Source of the DNA: Pseudoalteromonas sp. H105
GTDB lineage: Bacteria > Pseudomonadota > Gammaproteobacteria > Enterobacterales > Alteromonadaceae
Direction of reading: 5' to 3'
DNA length: 64,000 nt
Assembly (NCBI RefSeq): GCF_001469215.1
Contig: NZ_LOFH01000008.1
Location: 124,001-188,000, forward strand
A program made the translations under genes and the position numbers. Under the pieces are notes generated by a model, which saw nothing but the letters and a program-made list of their open reading frames with translations, was not told the origin of the DNA and did not search any database. Shown piece after piece: positions 1-8,147 of the stretch; position 1 is the stretch's first letter; each line of letters opens with the position of its first letter.

Positions 1-979
1 CTAGTTCGACGATATCTTCTATTCGTTCGCGTAGCGGTGGAATATGCAGTTCAATGGTGTTGAGCCTGAACAGTAAATCGCGACGGAACTCACCATTGTC
101 AATCGCTTGTGCTAGTTCTGCATTGGTGGCAGCAATAATACGTACATCGGCTATTTGGGTTTGGCTTGAACCTAATACTTCGAATTCTTTGCTTTCTAGT
201 ACGCGCAGCATTTTACTTTGTAATGCTAGAGGTAGCGTGGCTATTTCATCTAAAAACAAGGTGCCGCCATTGGCTATTTCAAAACGACCGAGCCGGTCTT
301 CTTTGGCGTCAGTAAAGGCGCCTTTTTTATGACCGAATAGCTCGCTCTCAAAGAGTGTTGGCGCAATCGCACCAATATTTACGCTCACATAGCGTTGCTC
401 GCAGCGGTTAGAGTGTTGATGAATGTAGTGCGCGAGTAAGCTTTTTCCGGTTCCATTTTCGCCCGTGATCAGTATGCTGGCATCTGTTTTTGCAGCACGT
501 TTAGCACGCTGCAATAACTGTTGCATGGCTGGGGAATAGGCAATGTAATCGGCAGTTTGTGGGTCGTTTAACGCTTTTAAGCAGGCATTATCATGATTGC
601 TTTTTTTCAGCTTCAATTGTTGCTGTACCACAGCGCTGAGTCGCACGTTATTCCACGGTTTTTCGACAAAGTCGACCGCACCAAATTGCATGGCTTTTAC
701 TGCTACATCAACACTTGCCCATGCGGTCATAACGACGACAGGGATTGTAGAACCACGTGTTTGAAGTTGTTTTAAAAATCGCAGCCCTTCTTCCCCTGAG
801 GTGGTGTCGAGCCGAAAGTTCATATCGAGTAAAATCAGACTGATAGCATTGCTATTAATCATGTCGAGTGCCTGCTCAGGGCCTTGTGCTTCTATGCACT
901 GTAAGCCGAGTTGGTTTAATGCCACTATGGCGGCCATACGAACATCGGCTTGGTCGTCGATAACTAAAATTGAGTCCAT
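1..979 (-). CDS. NtrC-family sigma-54-dependent response regulator (C-terminus cut by window edge)
   Basis: Bacterial enhancer-binding protein that would activate sigma-54 RNA polymerase after phosphorylation. The N-terminus reads MDSILVIDDQ with acidic pocket D8/D9 and phospho-acceptor D52 (LLDMN). An AAA+ domain follows with Walker A GENGTGKS and Walker B GGTLFLDE. The sigma-54 contact loop reads GAFTDA instead of the canonical GAFTGA. The Fis-type HTH lies beyond base 1, so the gene is partial only at its 3' end. It follows the ABC permease on the same strand after about 70 bp containing a long hairpin, so it is probably co-transcribed with the exporter. The cognate kinase is presumably off the left edge. 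The sigma-54 promoters at 5560-5575 and 7235-7250 are the obvious targets. The family call is secure; the target assignment is inference. Confidence 0.93.
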   Translation of the reverse strand, partial: MDSILVIDDQADVRMAAIVALNQLGLQCIEAQGPEQALDMINSNAISLILLDMNFRLDTTSGEEGLRFLKQLQTRGSTIPVVVMTAWASVDVAVKAMQFGAVDFVEKPWNNVRLSAVVQQQLKLKKSNHDNACLKALNDPQTADYIAYSPAMQQLLQRAKRAAKTDASILITGENGTGKSLLAHYIHQHSNRCEQRYVSVNIGAIAPTLFESELFGHKKGAFTDAKEDRLGRFEIANGGTLFLDEIATLPLALQSKMLRVLESKEFEVLGSSQTQIADVRIIAATNAELAQAIDNGEFRRDLLFRLNTIELHIPPLRERIEDIVEL

Positions 980-999
980 TTTTTATTTTTACTCTATCT

Positions 1000-1034
1000 C
1001 AACCAAGCAAAAGCAGCGTGCTTTTGCTTGGTTG
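1000..1034 (-). other. Long perfect hairpin between permease and regulator genes
   Basis: A 16-bp perfect inverted repeat (1000-1015 with 1019-1034) encloses a 3-nt gcg loop. It lies between the permease stop and the regulator start. The minus strand beyond it is A-rich, not U-rich, so it is not a classic intrinsic terminator. Possible roles are transcript processing, mRNA stabilisation or partial termination that lowers regulator expression relative to the exporter. Confidence 0.7.
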
Positions 1035-1048
1035 TGGCCTTACATTAC

Positions 1049-3493
1049 TTAGTCGTTACGAAGCGCGGCCATGGGTTTGGCTTTAATTAACAGCAATAGT
1101 GGCCTAAAACAGGCAAACATTGCAATAATCAAGGTGATAAACCAGGCCATTAATTGCAAGCGCACGTCTAGAATTAACCATGAGACAAGCTCTTCTTGCA
1201 AGATAAAGTAACCTGCTACTACGATAATAAGCGCTAGCGTAAAACCGATTAACACAGGAGTGATGGCCTCTTTACCCATGAGTTTAAATAAACGTGCCTT
1301 TTTAGCCCCCAGTGCCATACGAATTCCAAACTCATAGCGGCGCAGACCTAGGTTGTAGCTAAGTACTCCAAATATCCCAATGGCCGCTAATAGTAAAGTG
1401 AATAGTGCCAAGGTACTACACAGCGCAACAGTTAAACGGCTCATGTAGAGTAGGCCATCATACTCTTGCTGTAAGTCTTTAAATTGCCATAACGTTAAAT
1501 GGCTATTAGCTTCTCTGAGTAGGTTTAATATTTTTTCATTATTAAGTGTGGTACCGGCGTCCATTTTGATCGTAAACATGTAGCTCCATGGTGTCGCTGG
1601 CCACCACATGTGCCGACCAAACGACTCATCATAGTACTTAGGGTGATTGAAATCTTCGGTTACCCCGACAATTTCAAACATTTTATCTTCTAAGCCTTGG
1701 TAACTTTTACCGATAATATTTGTGTAGTCTTGATCGGGCAATAACCAATTCGCAACACTGATAGACACCAATAGCTCATTTGTTTCCCCGCGCATAGCTT
1801 GTTCACTGAAAGTGCGGCCAGCGAGTATCTTGGTGTTTACTAAATCAAAATATTCAGGCCCGACCCATTGGCTTGGGAAGAAGATAGAGCTTTTTCCTTC
1901 AACATCGGTCAGCGTATTGGCATTTTGCCTTGGCGTTACTGGGCTGTGGCCGATAGCCACATCTTTGATTCCGTCGCTATTTTTTAGTACTTGTTGATAT
2001 TGCTTAAGTTGCTCATAGCGCTCAGGCAATGTTGCATTATTATCTGCTTGAAAAAGTTGGGCAAAGTATAGGTTTTCTGTATCGCTACCGAGTGGGCGGT
2101 TGATGGTTTCAAGAGACTTGCTGACAATCATCACTGAAAAACTCACTAATAAAGCAGCAACAAACATTTGGCTACCGATCAATATGCGCACGGTGCGACC
2201 TGAGACCTGTGATACACCGCCTTTACCGCTACTTTGCATTTGGCCACTGAGGGTTTTGTAGTTAATTAAGCGGGCTGTAATGATTGAAAATACATAAGCC
2301 AAGGCAATACAGATGGCAATGGCAATGAGCACCAAGCTGGTGTCGACGGCTAGGCTGTTTACCAGCGGTAAACGGCCTTGTGCTAATACTTTAAACAGCC
2401 TAATGCCCCAGACTGACAAAAACAGCGCAATGCTAACTGAGATAGTCATCAATATAAGTGATTGCAATAGAATACTATTAAATAAAACGTTACGTTTTGC
2501 GCCCAGTACAGCTTGCAGTACTAATGTTTTGTGTTGCGCCAAGGCACGAGAGAAAAATAACGTGCTTACGTTAAGTACAGCAATAATAAATAAGCCTAAG
2601 GCACCGGCAAGCATCATTAAACTCAGTTTATCATTATTACCCAGTTCAACCTCGCGATACGGTGTGACAACAGGGTTCACATCTGTGATGCCGCCATTGT
2701 TTAGCCACTCAGATTTAATGGTATCAATTTGGGTTTTTAAGTCGGTTTTTACTTGCTCGTTAGTGACGCCAGGCTTTAATACGGCGATCAATTTTAAATT
2801 TCTAAAGGTATTAGTCCACGGGCTTTGCCATTCATCATTGTGGAAAAACCGACGGTCAGTGCTCATTGGTAGCCATACATCAACCAGGCCTGTTTTTATC
2901 ATATATGACGGGCTAAATTCTTCCGACACAACGGCCTTTATGGTGTAGCTAATACTGCCGAGTGTTTGTAGTGACGTGCCAATTACATCAGGGTCACTGT
3001 TTAAATGTTCACGCCAAAATCGTTCTGAAATAACCACACTGTCATCAACCTGCTCTAGTGTGTCACCGCTACTAAAAGGCTGCCCGAGGATAAATTCTGT
3101 ATTGAGTAGCTCAAAATATTCGCCACTGACATATAAAATATCTTCTTTGGGCTCCCCTGCAATGTTTTTAAAAATCATTTCACTGGCATTGATAATAAAT
3201 GCATTTTCAAAGGATTTATTGTTCTTAAGCCAGTGCACTATGGATTGATAACTTTGAAAGCCAACCGCATCATAATCATCATAAGTGAGGCTTTGCTCAA
3301 CCACCACCATGCGGCTCTCATCAAATACATCGAGCGGTTTTAAAAAGTAGCTATTCACTAAACTTAGTACGACAAATAATGCAGCTAAAGTCAGTGCGAG
3401 TGTTGAGACAACAGCACTGACGAATCCCGGTGCACTCATCAGTGATGCCCATGCTAAGCGTAGTTGGCTACGCGTTTTAGTTAAACGACTCAT
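1049..3493 (-). CDS. ABC transporter permease, FtsX/MacB-like, duplicated type
   Basis: Inner-membrane permease of about 814 residues with two MacB periplasmic-core plus FtsX modules. An N-terminal membrane helix (about residues 15-45) is followed by a large periplasmic region, three helices near residues 280-420, a fourth helix starting the second half near 440, a second periplasmic region, and three more helices at the C-terminus. The conserved FtsX-type phrase FGIRMALGAKKARL sits near the end, and a matching VLGAKRNV sits in the first half. The ATG at 3493 is preferred over the upstream GTG at 3511 because GAGG lies 9 nt before it. It follows the ATPase gene by only a couple of bases, in the order adaptor, ATPase, permease. 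It probably exports or extracts a peptide, lipid or antibiotic; the substrate cannot be read from sequence. Confidence 0.9.
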   Translation of the reverse strand: MSRLTKTRSQLRLAWASLMSAPGFVSAVVSTLALTLAALFVVLSLVNSYFLKPLDVFDESRMVVVEQSLTYDDYDAVGFQSYQSIVHWLKNNKSFENAFIINASEMIFKNIAGEPKEDILYVSGEYFELLNTEFILGQPFSSGDTLEQVDDSVVISERFWREHLNSDPDVIGTSLQTLGSISYTIKAVVSEEFSPSYMIKTGLVDVWLPMSTDRRFFHNDEWQSPWTNTFRNLKLIAVLKPGVTNEQVKTDLKTQIDTIKSEWLNNGGITDVNPVVTPYREVELGNNDKLSLMMLAGALGLFIIAVLNVSTLFFSRALAQHKTLVLQAVLGAKRNVLFNSILLQSLILMTISVSIALFLSVWGIRLFKVLAQGRLPLVNSLAVDTSLVLIAIAICIALAYVFSIITARLINYKTLSGQMQSSGKGGVSQVSGRTVRILIGSQMFVAALLVSFSVMIVSKSLETINRPLGSDTENLYFAQLFQADNNATLPERYEQLKQYQQVLKNSDGIKDVAIGHSPVTPRQNANTLTDVEGKSSIFFPSQWVGPEYFDLVNTKILAGRTFSEQAMRGETNELLVSISVANWLLPDQDYTNIIGKSYQGLEDKMFEIVGVTEDFNHPKYYDESFGRHMWWPATPWSYMFTIKMDAGTTLNNEKILNLLREANSHLTLWQFKDLQQEYDGLLYMSRLTVALCSTLALFTLLLAAIGIFGVLSYNLGLRRYEFGIRMALGAKKARLFKLMGKEAITPVLIGFTLALIIVVAGYFILQEELVSWLILDVRLQLMAWFITLIIAMFACFRPLLLLIKAKPMAALRND

Positions 3494-3494
3494 A

Positions 3495-4247
3495 TTAAAC
3501 GACCTCGACACTGTCTGTTGCTAAGTTGGCTTTAGGTCTTGCTTGGTTTTCGCGCGCGTGCGAGTAAGAGACAATTTCGCCATCGAGGAGTTTTAGTTGA
3601 GTTTTTGCTCGCCCTGCGTAGCGCAAGTCATGGGTTACCATGCAAATGGTGGTGCCTTTTTGATTAAGTGCATCGAGTAGGTCCATCACTGCATCGCCAT
3701 TTTTAGAGTCAAGGTTACCGGTTGGCTCATCGACCAATAAAATGCTGGGTTTACCGGCAAGTGCGCGAGCAATGGCAATACGCTGTTGTTGACCACCAGA
3801 GAGCTGGTTGGGCTTATGTTGTGCGCGGTGGCCCATTTCAACTTCATCAAGCGCATGTTTTACTGCATTGTTAATGTCAGCTTGGCTCATCGCAGGCTCG
3901 CGATAAGTCAGCGGCAGGGCGACGTTATCAAATACTGACAGTTCATCGATTAAGTTAAATGACTGAAAGATAAAACCAATATGTAGATTACGCAGCTCGG
4001 CTTGTTGGTCCATATCAAGGGTTTTGGTGTCGACATTTTTTATTGCATATTGACCATCAGTGGGGCTGTCTAGCAAACCGAGTAAAGACAAAAGCGTTGA
4101 CTTTCCGCAACCTGAAGGGCCGCTAATACAAATATAATCACCTTCATGAATAGTCAGGTCGATGTTTTTTAAGGCATAGGTTTCAACATTTTGGCTGCGA
4201 TAAACCTTGGCGATGTTCTTTAATGAGATAAGCGTGTTGTTGTTCAT
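3495..4247 (-). CDS. ABC transporter ATP-binding protein (MacB/LolD type)
   Basis: Cytoplasmic ATPase of about 250 residues partnering the permease. It has Walker A GPSGCGKST, Q-loop IFQSFNL, signature LSGGQQQR, Walker B LLVDEPTGNLD and the switch histidine in VTHDL, the usual order for the MacB/LolD/FtsE group. The start chosen is the ATG at 4247 (MNNNTLISLKN). It overlaps the adaptor stop codon as ATGA, which indicates translational coupling. A longer frame to 4289 would run deep into the adaptor gene and is unlikely. The C-terminal tail beyond the D-loop/H-switch region is short and uncharacterised. Confidence 0.93.
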   Translation of the reverse strand: MNNNTLISLKNIAKVYRSQNVETYALKNIDLTIHEGDYICISGPSGCGKSTLLSLLGLLDSPTDGQYAIKNVDTKTLDMDQQAELRNLHIGFIFQSFNLIDELSVFDNVALPLTYREPAMSQADINNAVKHALDEVEMGHRAQHKPNQLSGGQQQRIAIARALAGKPSILLVDEPTGNLDSKNGDAVMDLLDALNQKGTTICMVTHDLRYAGRAKTQLKLLDGEIVSYSHARENQARPKANLATDSVEVV

Positions 4248-5521
4248 AAACTTTCCTGTTCGATTTTTATAGTTGCCAAATGCTGCCATTTAGAAAGATC
4301 TGAAATGATCAGCTGCTCGCCCACTGTCGCGCCGTCTAAAAGTTGAATCGTATTGTCACTGAGTGTACCAAATTCAATATTTATTGGGGTGGCTAAATGA
4401 GTGGTTGGATTAAGTTTAAAAAGCGTCGCTTTTGAATGCGCTTGTGCTTTTTGCGGTAATTTGATGGTCAGTGCGTTTGGAATGACATTGCTTATAACAT
4501 GTCCCTCAATGCTTAAGTCGGGGCGCGCATTAGCAGGTAATTCGCCAATGAGATCAAGCTCAATCATGACACGACCATCACTAACAATAGGATCGATACG
4601 GGTGACTTTAGCCTTAACCTCACCTTGTTTGGAGCGACTAAATGTATTCACGCTGGCGACCATGTTGAGTGCTATTTTTTCAGCATCACTTTGTTTTATG
4701 CTTAGCTCCGCTTTTAGAGCCGTGTCTGAACCGACTACGGCTAAGCGGGTTCCGGGAGTTAGATTTTGACCAAGTTCTACATTGAGTTCTTGTAACATAC
4801 CGTCAATGCCTGCTGTCACTTGAAGGTCATCAAAAGCCTGTTGTTGTACTTGATAATTTAATTCAAATTGGCGTAATAGCTCTTGTTGTACCTTGCTGCG
4901 CTGTAGGTGCATTTGCGCGAGTTGTGCGAGGCGTTTTTTTTCAATCTCAACCCGTTGCTGAAGTTGTTTTACGGTGAGTAAGCTGCGTTTGTAATCTAAG
5001 CTCGATACGATACCTTGTTCGATTAATTGACTCTCCGCTTCACTTCTAAGTTGGGCGCTTTCAAGTTCACTTTGCAAAATGGTTAAATTGGCTTCACGTT
5101 CAAGTAACTGACTCTGTTGATTGATTTCTTGCTCACTAACACTGGCTTTTTGTCGTGCCAGTTCCAGGCGTGCAACAGATAGACGCTGAGCCTGCAGAGG
5201 GTTTACAAGGCTAACGATAATCGTATCTTTATTCACTCGTGTGCCGGGATATACATGAATGGCCTCGACCATGGCAACATCGGTATTAGTTAAATAGCGT
5301 TGATATTTTGATTTTAATCGGCCAAAGCCTTTCACTTTCACAACAAAATCAGCTTGCATCACGCTGGCAATTTGCAACTGTGTGGCAGGCAATGATGTGG
5401 GAGCAAGCCACGATTTTATCAGCCACATGGCCAGTATGAGGCTAAAAAGCAACGCGCCAATAAGGAGCTTTTTACGCTGACTTGGCTTGCTGCTAGGTTT
5501 TAAGGTGCTATCTAAATCCAT
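4244..5521 (-). CDS. HlyD-family periplasmic adaptor (MFP) of the ABC exporter
   Basis: Membrane-fusion protein of 425 residues. It has a short cytoplasmic N-terminus, one membrane anchor (about residues 19-35, LIGALLFSLILAMWLIKSWL), a lipoyl/barrel-sandwich half, a long Gln/Glu/Leu-rich coiled-coil hairpin (about 120-215), the second barrel half (GIDGMLQELNVELGQNLTPG) and a C-terminal beta-barrel. It would link the permease to an outer-membrane channel such as TolC, which is not in the window. It is the first gene of the adaptor-ATPase-permease-regulator unit and carries the sigma-54 type promoter upstream. The ribosome-binding site is weak. Confidence 0.9.
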   Translation of the reverse strand: MDLDSTLKPSSKPSQRKKLLIGALLFSLILAMWLIKSWLAPTSLPATQLQIASVMQADFVVKVKGFGRLKSKYQRYLTNTDVAMVEAIHVYPGTRVNKDTIIVSLVNPLQAQRLSVARLELARQKASVSEQEINQQSQLLEREANLTILQSELESAQLRSEAESQLIEQGIVSSLDYKRSLLTVKQLQQRVEIEKKRLAQLAQMHLQRSKVQQELLRQFELNYQVQQQAFDDLQVTAGIDGMLQELNVELGQNLTPGTRLAVVGSDTALKAELSIKQSDAEKIALNMVASVNTFSRSKQGEVKAKVTRIDPIVSDGRVMIELDLIGELPANARPDLSIEGHVISNVIPNALTIKLPQKAQAHSKATLFKLNPTTHLATPINIEFGTLSDNTIQLLDGATVGEQLIISDLSKWQHLATIKIEQESL

Positions 5522-5559
5522 TGGTTGTACTTCATTGTGTTCTACTTAGTAAGCACTGA

Positions 5560-5575
5560 AGCGAGGAGTATGCCA
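5560..5575 (-). promoter_or_regulatory. Candidate sigma-54 promoter of the exporter operon
   Basis: On the minus strand the 16-mer is TGGCATACTCCTCGCT. It has the -24 element TGGCA and a -12 element TCGCT with correct GG-to-GC spacing, compared with consensus TGGCAYGnnnnTTGCW. It lies 39 bp upstream of the HlyD start and nearly matches the promoter at 7235-7250. Promoter use is inferred from the motif, its position and the nearby sigma-54 activator gene. Confidence 0.75.
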
Positions 5576-5626
5576 ATTATTAAGGTGTTGAATTTATAGT
5601 GTTTTTATTTTTTGGGAATAAAGTGT

Positions 5627-5642
5627 TTCCCACTTTTGGGAG
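5627..5642. promoter_or_regulatory. Candidate enhancer site (UAS) for the sigma-54 activator
   Basis: Inverted repeat TTCCCA-N4-TGGGAG whose centre is about 59 bp upstream of the -24 edge of the sigma-54 element. Extra half-sites (TGGGAA at 5613-5618 and a TGGGA near 5657) flank it. The same repeat with the same spacer and the same distance occurs at 7300-7317 before the hydrolase promoter. Confidence 0.65.
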
Positions 5643-5678
5643 AGTGAAATCAAAAGTGGGACGAGAGGTGTGCTAAGC

Positions 5679-7163
5679 TTATTGATCAAGCTTGGCTAAT
5701 TTTATTAATTGTTTTCGCGCATGTGTGTTACCAGGTTGGAGTTTCAGTACCTGATTATAGTTTGCGATGGCGTGTTGGTAGTCTCCAAGGTGCCAATAGG
5801 CTTCAGCTAAGCTATCAAAGGTGTTGTAACTTTGTGGGAACAAATGCGTGTTAAGTTTAAAGATAGCCAAGGCTTTATGTAGTTTTTCTTGGCTAATCAG
5901 TGAGTAGCCCCACAAATTAAGATTGTTTTCATTAAACTGGATATGATGTTTTTGGCTTAAGGTGTGCGCAGCTGCAATAGCATTGTCATAGCCCTGAGCT
6001 TCAAGAGCCTGCCATAATAGCTTTATATTTTTAGCTAAACCAAAACCATTCTCGCGTTTCATTTGTGGGATATAAAATCCGGCAATTTCATCAACAAACT
6101 GTGAGGGAAGTGCGCCAGCTAAATTGGTTAAAATAACGATAGACATATTATCTTCTGGGTAAATAAATACACCCGCTCTATTTCCACCAACGGCCGCGAT
6201 TGCCGGGTGTGCTTCTCGTCTTATGACTGGCCAACCCAAGCTATAACCATTTAAGAGCCTGTTAAACCCTTGCGTATTACCATTATTTAACCGGGCTGGA
6301 GTCCACATTTGGCGTACACTGTTATCATTGATCAATTGGTTAGTTTGTAATGCAATTAACCAGTTTGCTATTTCAGTGGCTGTTGATGCCATACCCGCTG
6401 CTGTTTGTAACATAGGAGAGAAAGTGGCTTCTCTTAAGTTTATAAGTGTTGCGCCATGGCTTTCGTATCGCCTTGCTGATTGCTTAACGACGTTATTAAG
6501 GTTGTTAAAACCAGCGTCAATGGTTCTGTTCATTTGAACCCGCTGTAACTGATTTTTTACGATAAACTCCTGAAATGGCATACCTGATAGCGTATTAATT
6601 AGCTGACCAATGACAATATAATTAGTTTGGTTGTATTTAAAACGGCTGCCTTTTTCAAACTCTATAGTTAATGATTGTACTTTTTGCCAGGCATCCTGCG
6701 GCGCAAGATCAGAGATTAAGTTACCCACATCGTCTTTCAAAATAGCCGGTAAACCCGAAGTGTGACTCATCAATTGTTTAATCGTTACGCCATGCCACGA
6801 CTTAGGTAGCTCAGGTAGATATGTGGAGATAGGGGCATCTAGGTGTAGTTTTTCCTGTTCAACTAATTGCATTAAAGCAACGCCAACAAAGGCTTTAGTG
6901 ACTGAATTAATTGAAAATAAGGTGTTTGAGTCAACCGTAATATCATCTTCAATATTCGCGTGCCCATAATGGGCTGCTTTTATTATTTTATTATCTTTGA
7001 CAATGGCGAGTTGTAAGCCGGGAATATTGCGTTTATCCATAAGTGTTTGCATCCACTGATCAAGCTCATCAGCATTGACGCTAAACGTATTTAAAATAAA
7101 GATGAAAAAGGTAAAACTGTGCAATATCCGGTTTTTACCCAGTGCTTTGCTCGCTGTATACAC
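5679..7163 (-). CDS. Secreted serine hydrolase, beta-lactamase/class C PBP fold, with C-terminal TPRs
   Basis: Exported 494-residue protein. A hydrophobic signal segment (about 14-30, ending VNA) precedes a class C beta-lactamase/D-Ala-D-Ala carboxypeptidase-like domain. The nucleophile motif is SVTK (S87-K90), followed by LMSHTSGLP. The usual Y-x-N triad position reads YNQ (Y177-Q179), a variant. A GGNRAG stretch may be the third motif. Residues about 400-494 form TPR-like helices (YNTFDSLAEAYWHLGDYQHA, NPxxAxx-like spacing). The start is GTG at 7163 with AAGGA 7 nt upstream. It is a single-gene unit with its own sigma-54 promoter and UAS matching those of the neighbouring exporter. The substrate is unknown: esterase, peptidase or peptidoglycan/lactam hydrolase are all possible. 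Confidence 0.88.
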   Translation of the reverse strand: MYTASKALGKNRILHSFTFFIFILNTFSVNADELDQWMQTLMDKRNIPGLQLAIVKDNKIIKAAHYGHANIEDDITVDSNTLFSINSVTKAFVGVALMQLVEQEKLHLDAPISTYLPELPKSWHGVTIKQLMSHTSGLPAILKDDVGNLISDLAPQDAWQKVQSLTIEFEKGSRFKYNQTNYIVIGQLINTLSGMPFQEFIVKNQLQRVQMNRTIDAGFNNLNNVVKQSARRYESHGATLINLREATFSPMLQTAAGMASTATEIANWLIALQTNQLINDNSVRQMWTPARLNNGNTQGFNRLLNGYSLGWPVIRREAHPAIAAVGGNRAGVFIYPEDNMSIVILTNLAGALPSQFVDEIAGFYIPQMKRENGFGLAKNIKLLWQALEAQGYDNAIAAAHTLSQKHHIQFNENNLNLWGYSLISQEKLHKALAIFKLNTHLFPQSYNTFDSLAEAYWHLGDYQHAIANYNQVLKLQPGNTHARKQLIKLAKLDQ

Positions 7164-7234
7164 GTGATTGTCCTTAGTGTTTTGTTTGATTTATGTGTGA
7201 GATAAAAATTTTTAACTTACGTTATGAGCAGGGT

Positions 7235-7250
7235 AGCGAGGAATGTGCCA
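7235..7250 (-). promoter_or_regulatory. Candidate sigma-54 promoter of the serine hydrolase
   Basis: The minus strand reads TGGCACATTCCTCGCT, with a perfect -24 element (TGGCAC) and a -12 element TCGCT at standard spacing. It lies about 72 bp upstream of the GTG start. It shares 13 of 16 bases with the promoter at 5560-5575, and the shared sequence continues with nearby T-rich and GTTGAA-like stretches. Confidence 0.78.
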
Positions 7251-7299
7251 ACTTTAAACTATTGAAAATTATGCTTTTTGATTTTTTTATGTGGTGCTA

Positions 7300-7317
7300 A
7301 TTCCCAAATATGGGAAT
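7300..7317. promoter_or_regulatory. Candidate enhancer site (UAS) for the sigma-54 activator
   Basis: Perfect inverted repeat ATTCCCA-AATA-TGGGAAT. Its centre is about 58 bp upstream of the -24 edge at 7250. It is equivalent to the TTCCCA-N4-TGGGA site at 5627-5642 in both sequence and distance. Confidence 0.7.
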
Positions 7318-7352
7318 TGCTACTTAATACTCGGAGGCGTATGCGTAGCTTG

Positions 7353-8015
7353 TTAGCTACCTTCTGTTTTTCCTATTTGAGATAGCTGGTTAAATAAAAT
7401 GCCTGCTTGGGTGCGATTATACACATTTAGTTTGCGCAAAATGGCCGATACATGTTGTTTGATAGTGGTTTCTTGAATCGACATTTCAAACGCAATTTGT
7501 TTATTAAGTAGGCCGTCAGCAATCATAGCCAGCACGCGATATTGTTGTGGTGTGAGTTTTTCGAGGTTAAGTGCAAAATTACTTTGTTCGTCGTTAACGA
7601 CCACGTCGGTTAAATCAACCGACGGAGGCAGCCAGGTATCGCCATTGAGCACATGTTCGATGGCTTCACTGATAACATCTAATGATGATGACTTTGGAAT
7701 ATAGCCTGCTGCACCTAAACTCATGGCTTGTTTAATAATGGTCGGTGTTTCGTTTGCAGACACCATAATAACTAAAATGTCAGGGTAGCGATTTCGCAGT
7801 TGCGACAGTGCTTGTAGGCCATTAGCGCCGGGAATTGTGAGATCTAAAAAAATCAGCTCAATTTCAGGGTGCTGCGCTAATAAAGTGAATAAACCATCAA
7901 TATCGCAGGTTTCTTTTATATGTTCTTCGGGCACTGACGTGGCTGCTGCTTGACGTAATGCGCTTCTAAACAAGGGGTGATCGTCGGCAATAATGGTATT
8001 CACAGCGAAAGACAT
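7353..8015 (-). CDS. NarL/FixJ-type response regulator with LuxR HTH
   Basis: Two-component output protein of about 220 residues. The receiver begins MSFAVNTIIADDHPLF, with D58 (IFLDLT) as phospho-acceptor and a lysine in AGYIPKSS. A LuxR-type HTH lies at about 155-215 (LTPQQYRVLAMIADGLLNKQ, ETTIKQHVSAILRKLNV). The start at 8015 was chosen over the longer frame to 8066 because it begins exactly at the receiver and GGAG precedes it. It lies downstream of the TonB receptor on the same strand. No kinase is visible. Position suggests it controls the hydroxybutyrate cluster, with the paired repeats at 10523-10607 as possible operators. Confidence 0.9.
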   Translation of the reverse strand: MSFAVNTIIADDHPLFRSALRQAAATSVPEEHIKETCDIDGLFTLLAQHPEIELIFLDLTIPGANGLQALSQLRNRYPDILVIMVSANETPTIIKQAMSLGAAGYIPKSSSLDVISEAIEHVLNGDTWLPPSVDLTDVVVNDEQSNFALNLEKLTPQQYRVLAMIADGLLNKQIAFEMSIQETTIKQHVSAILRKLNVYNRTQAGILFNQLSQIGKTEGS

Positions 8016-8063
8016 TCCTAAAACTCCAAGGCAATAAGTTATAAGTGATTTCTTGGGTTGAAA

Positions 8064-8101
8064 CAAGGTTTACCTGTGAGGGAAATACCAGATAAACCTT
8101 G
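8064..8101 (-). terminator. Hairpin between TonB receptor and response regulator
   Basis: Inverted repeat CAAGGTTTA/TAAACCTTG encloses about 20 nt, just after the receptor stop. The minus strand then has only a short U run. It is a weak terminator or attenuator that could reduce read-through into the regulator gene. Confidence 0.45.
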
Positions 8102-8147
8102 GTACTTAAACCAACCGTATATTGAGTGATTTGGGTGTAACACCCAC

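Noticed and set aside
2313..2948. 211-residue plus-strand frame antisense to the permease
   Set aside because: The opposite strand carries a full ABC permease with family motifs; this frame has none and is a shadow.
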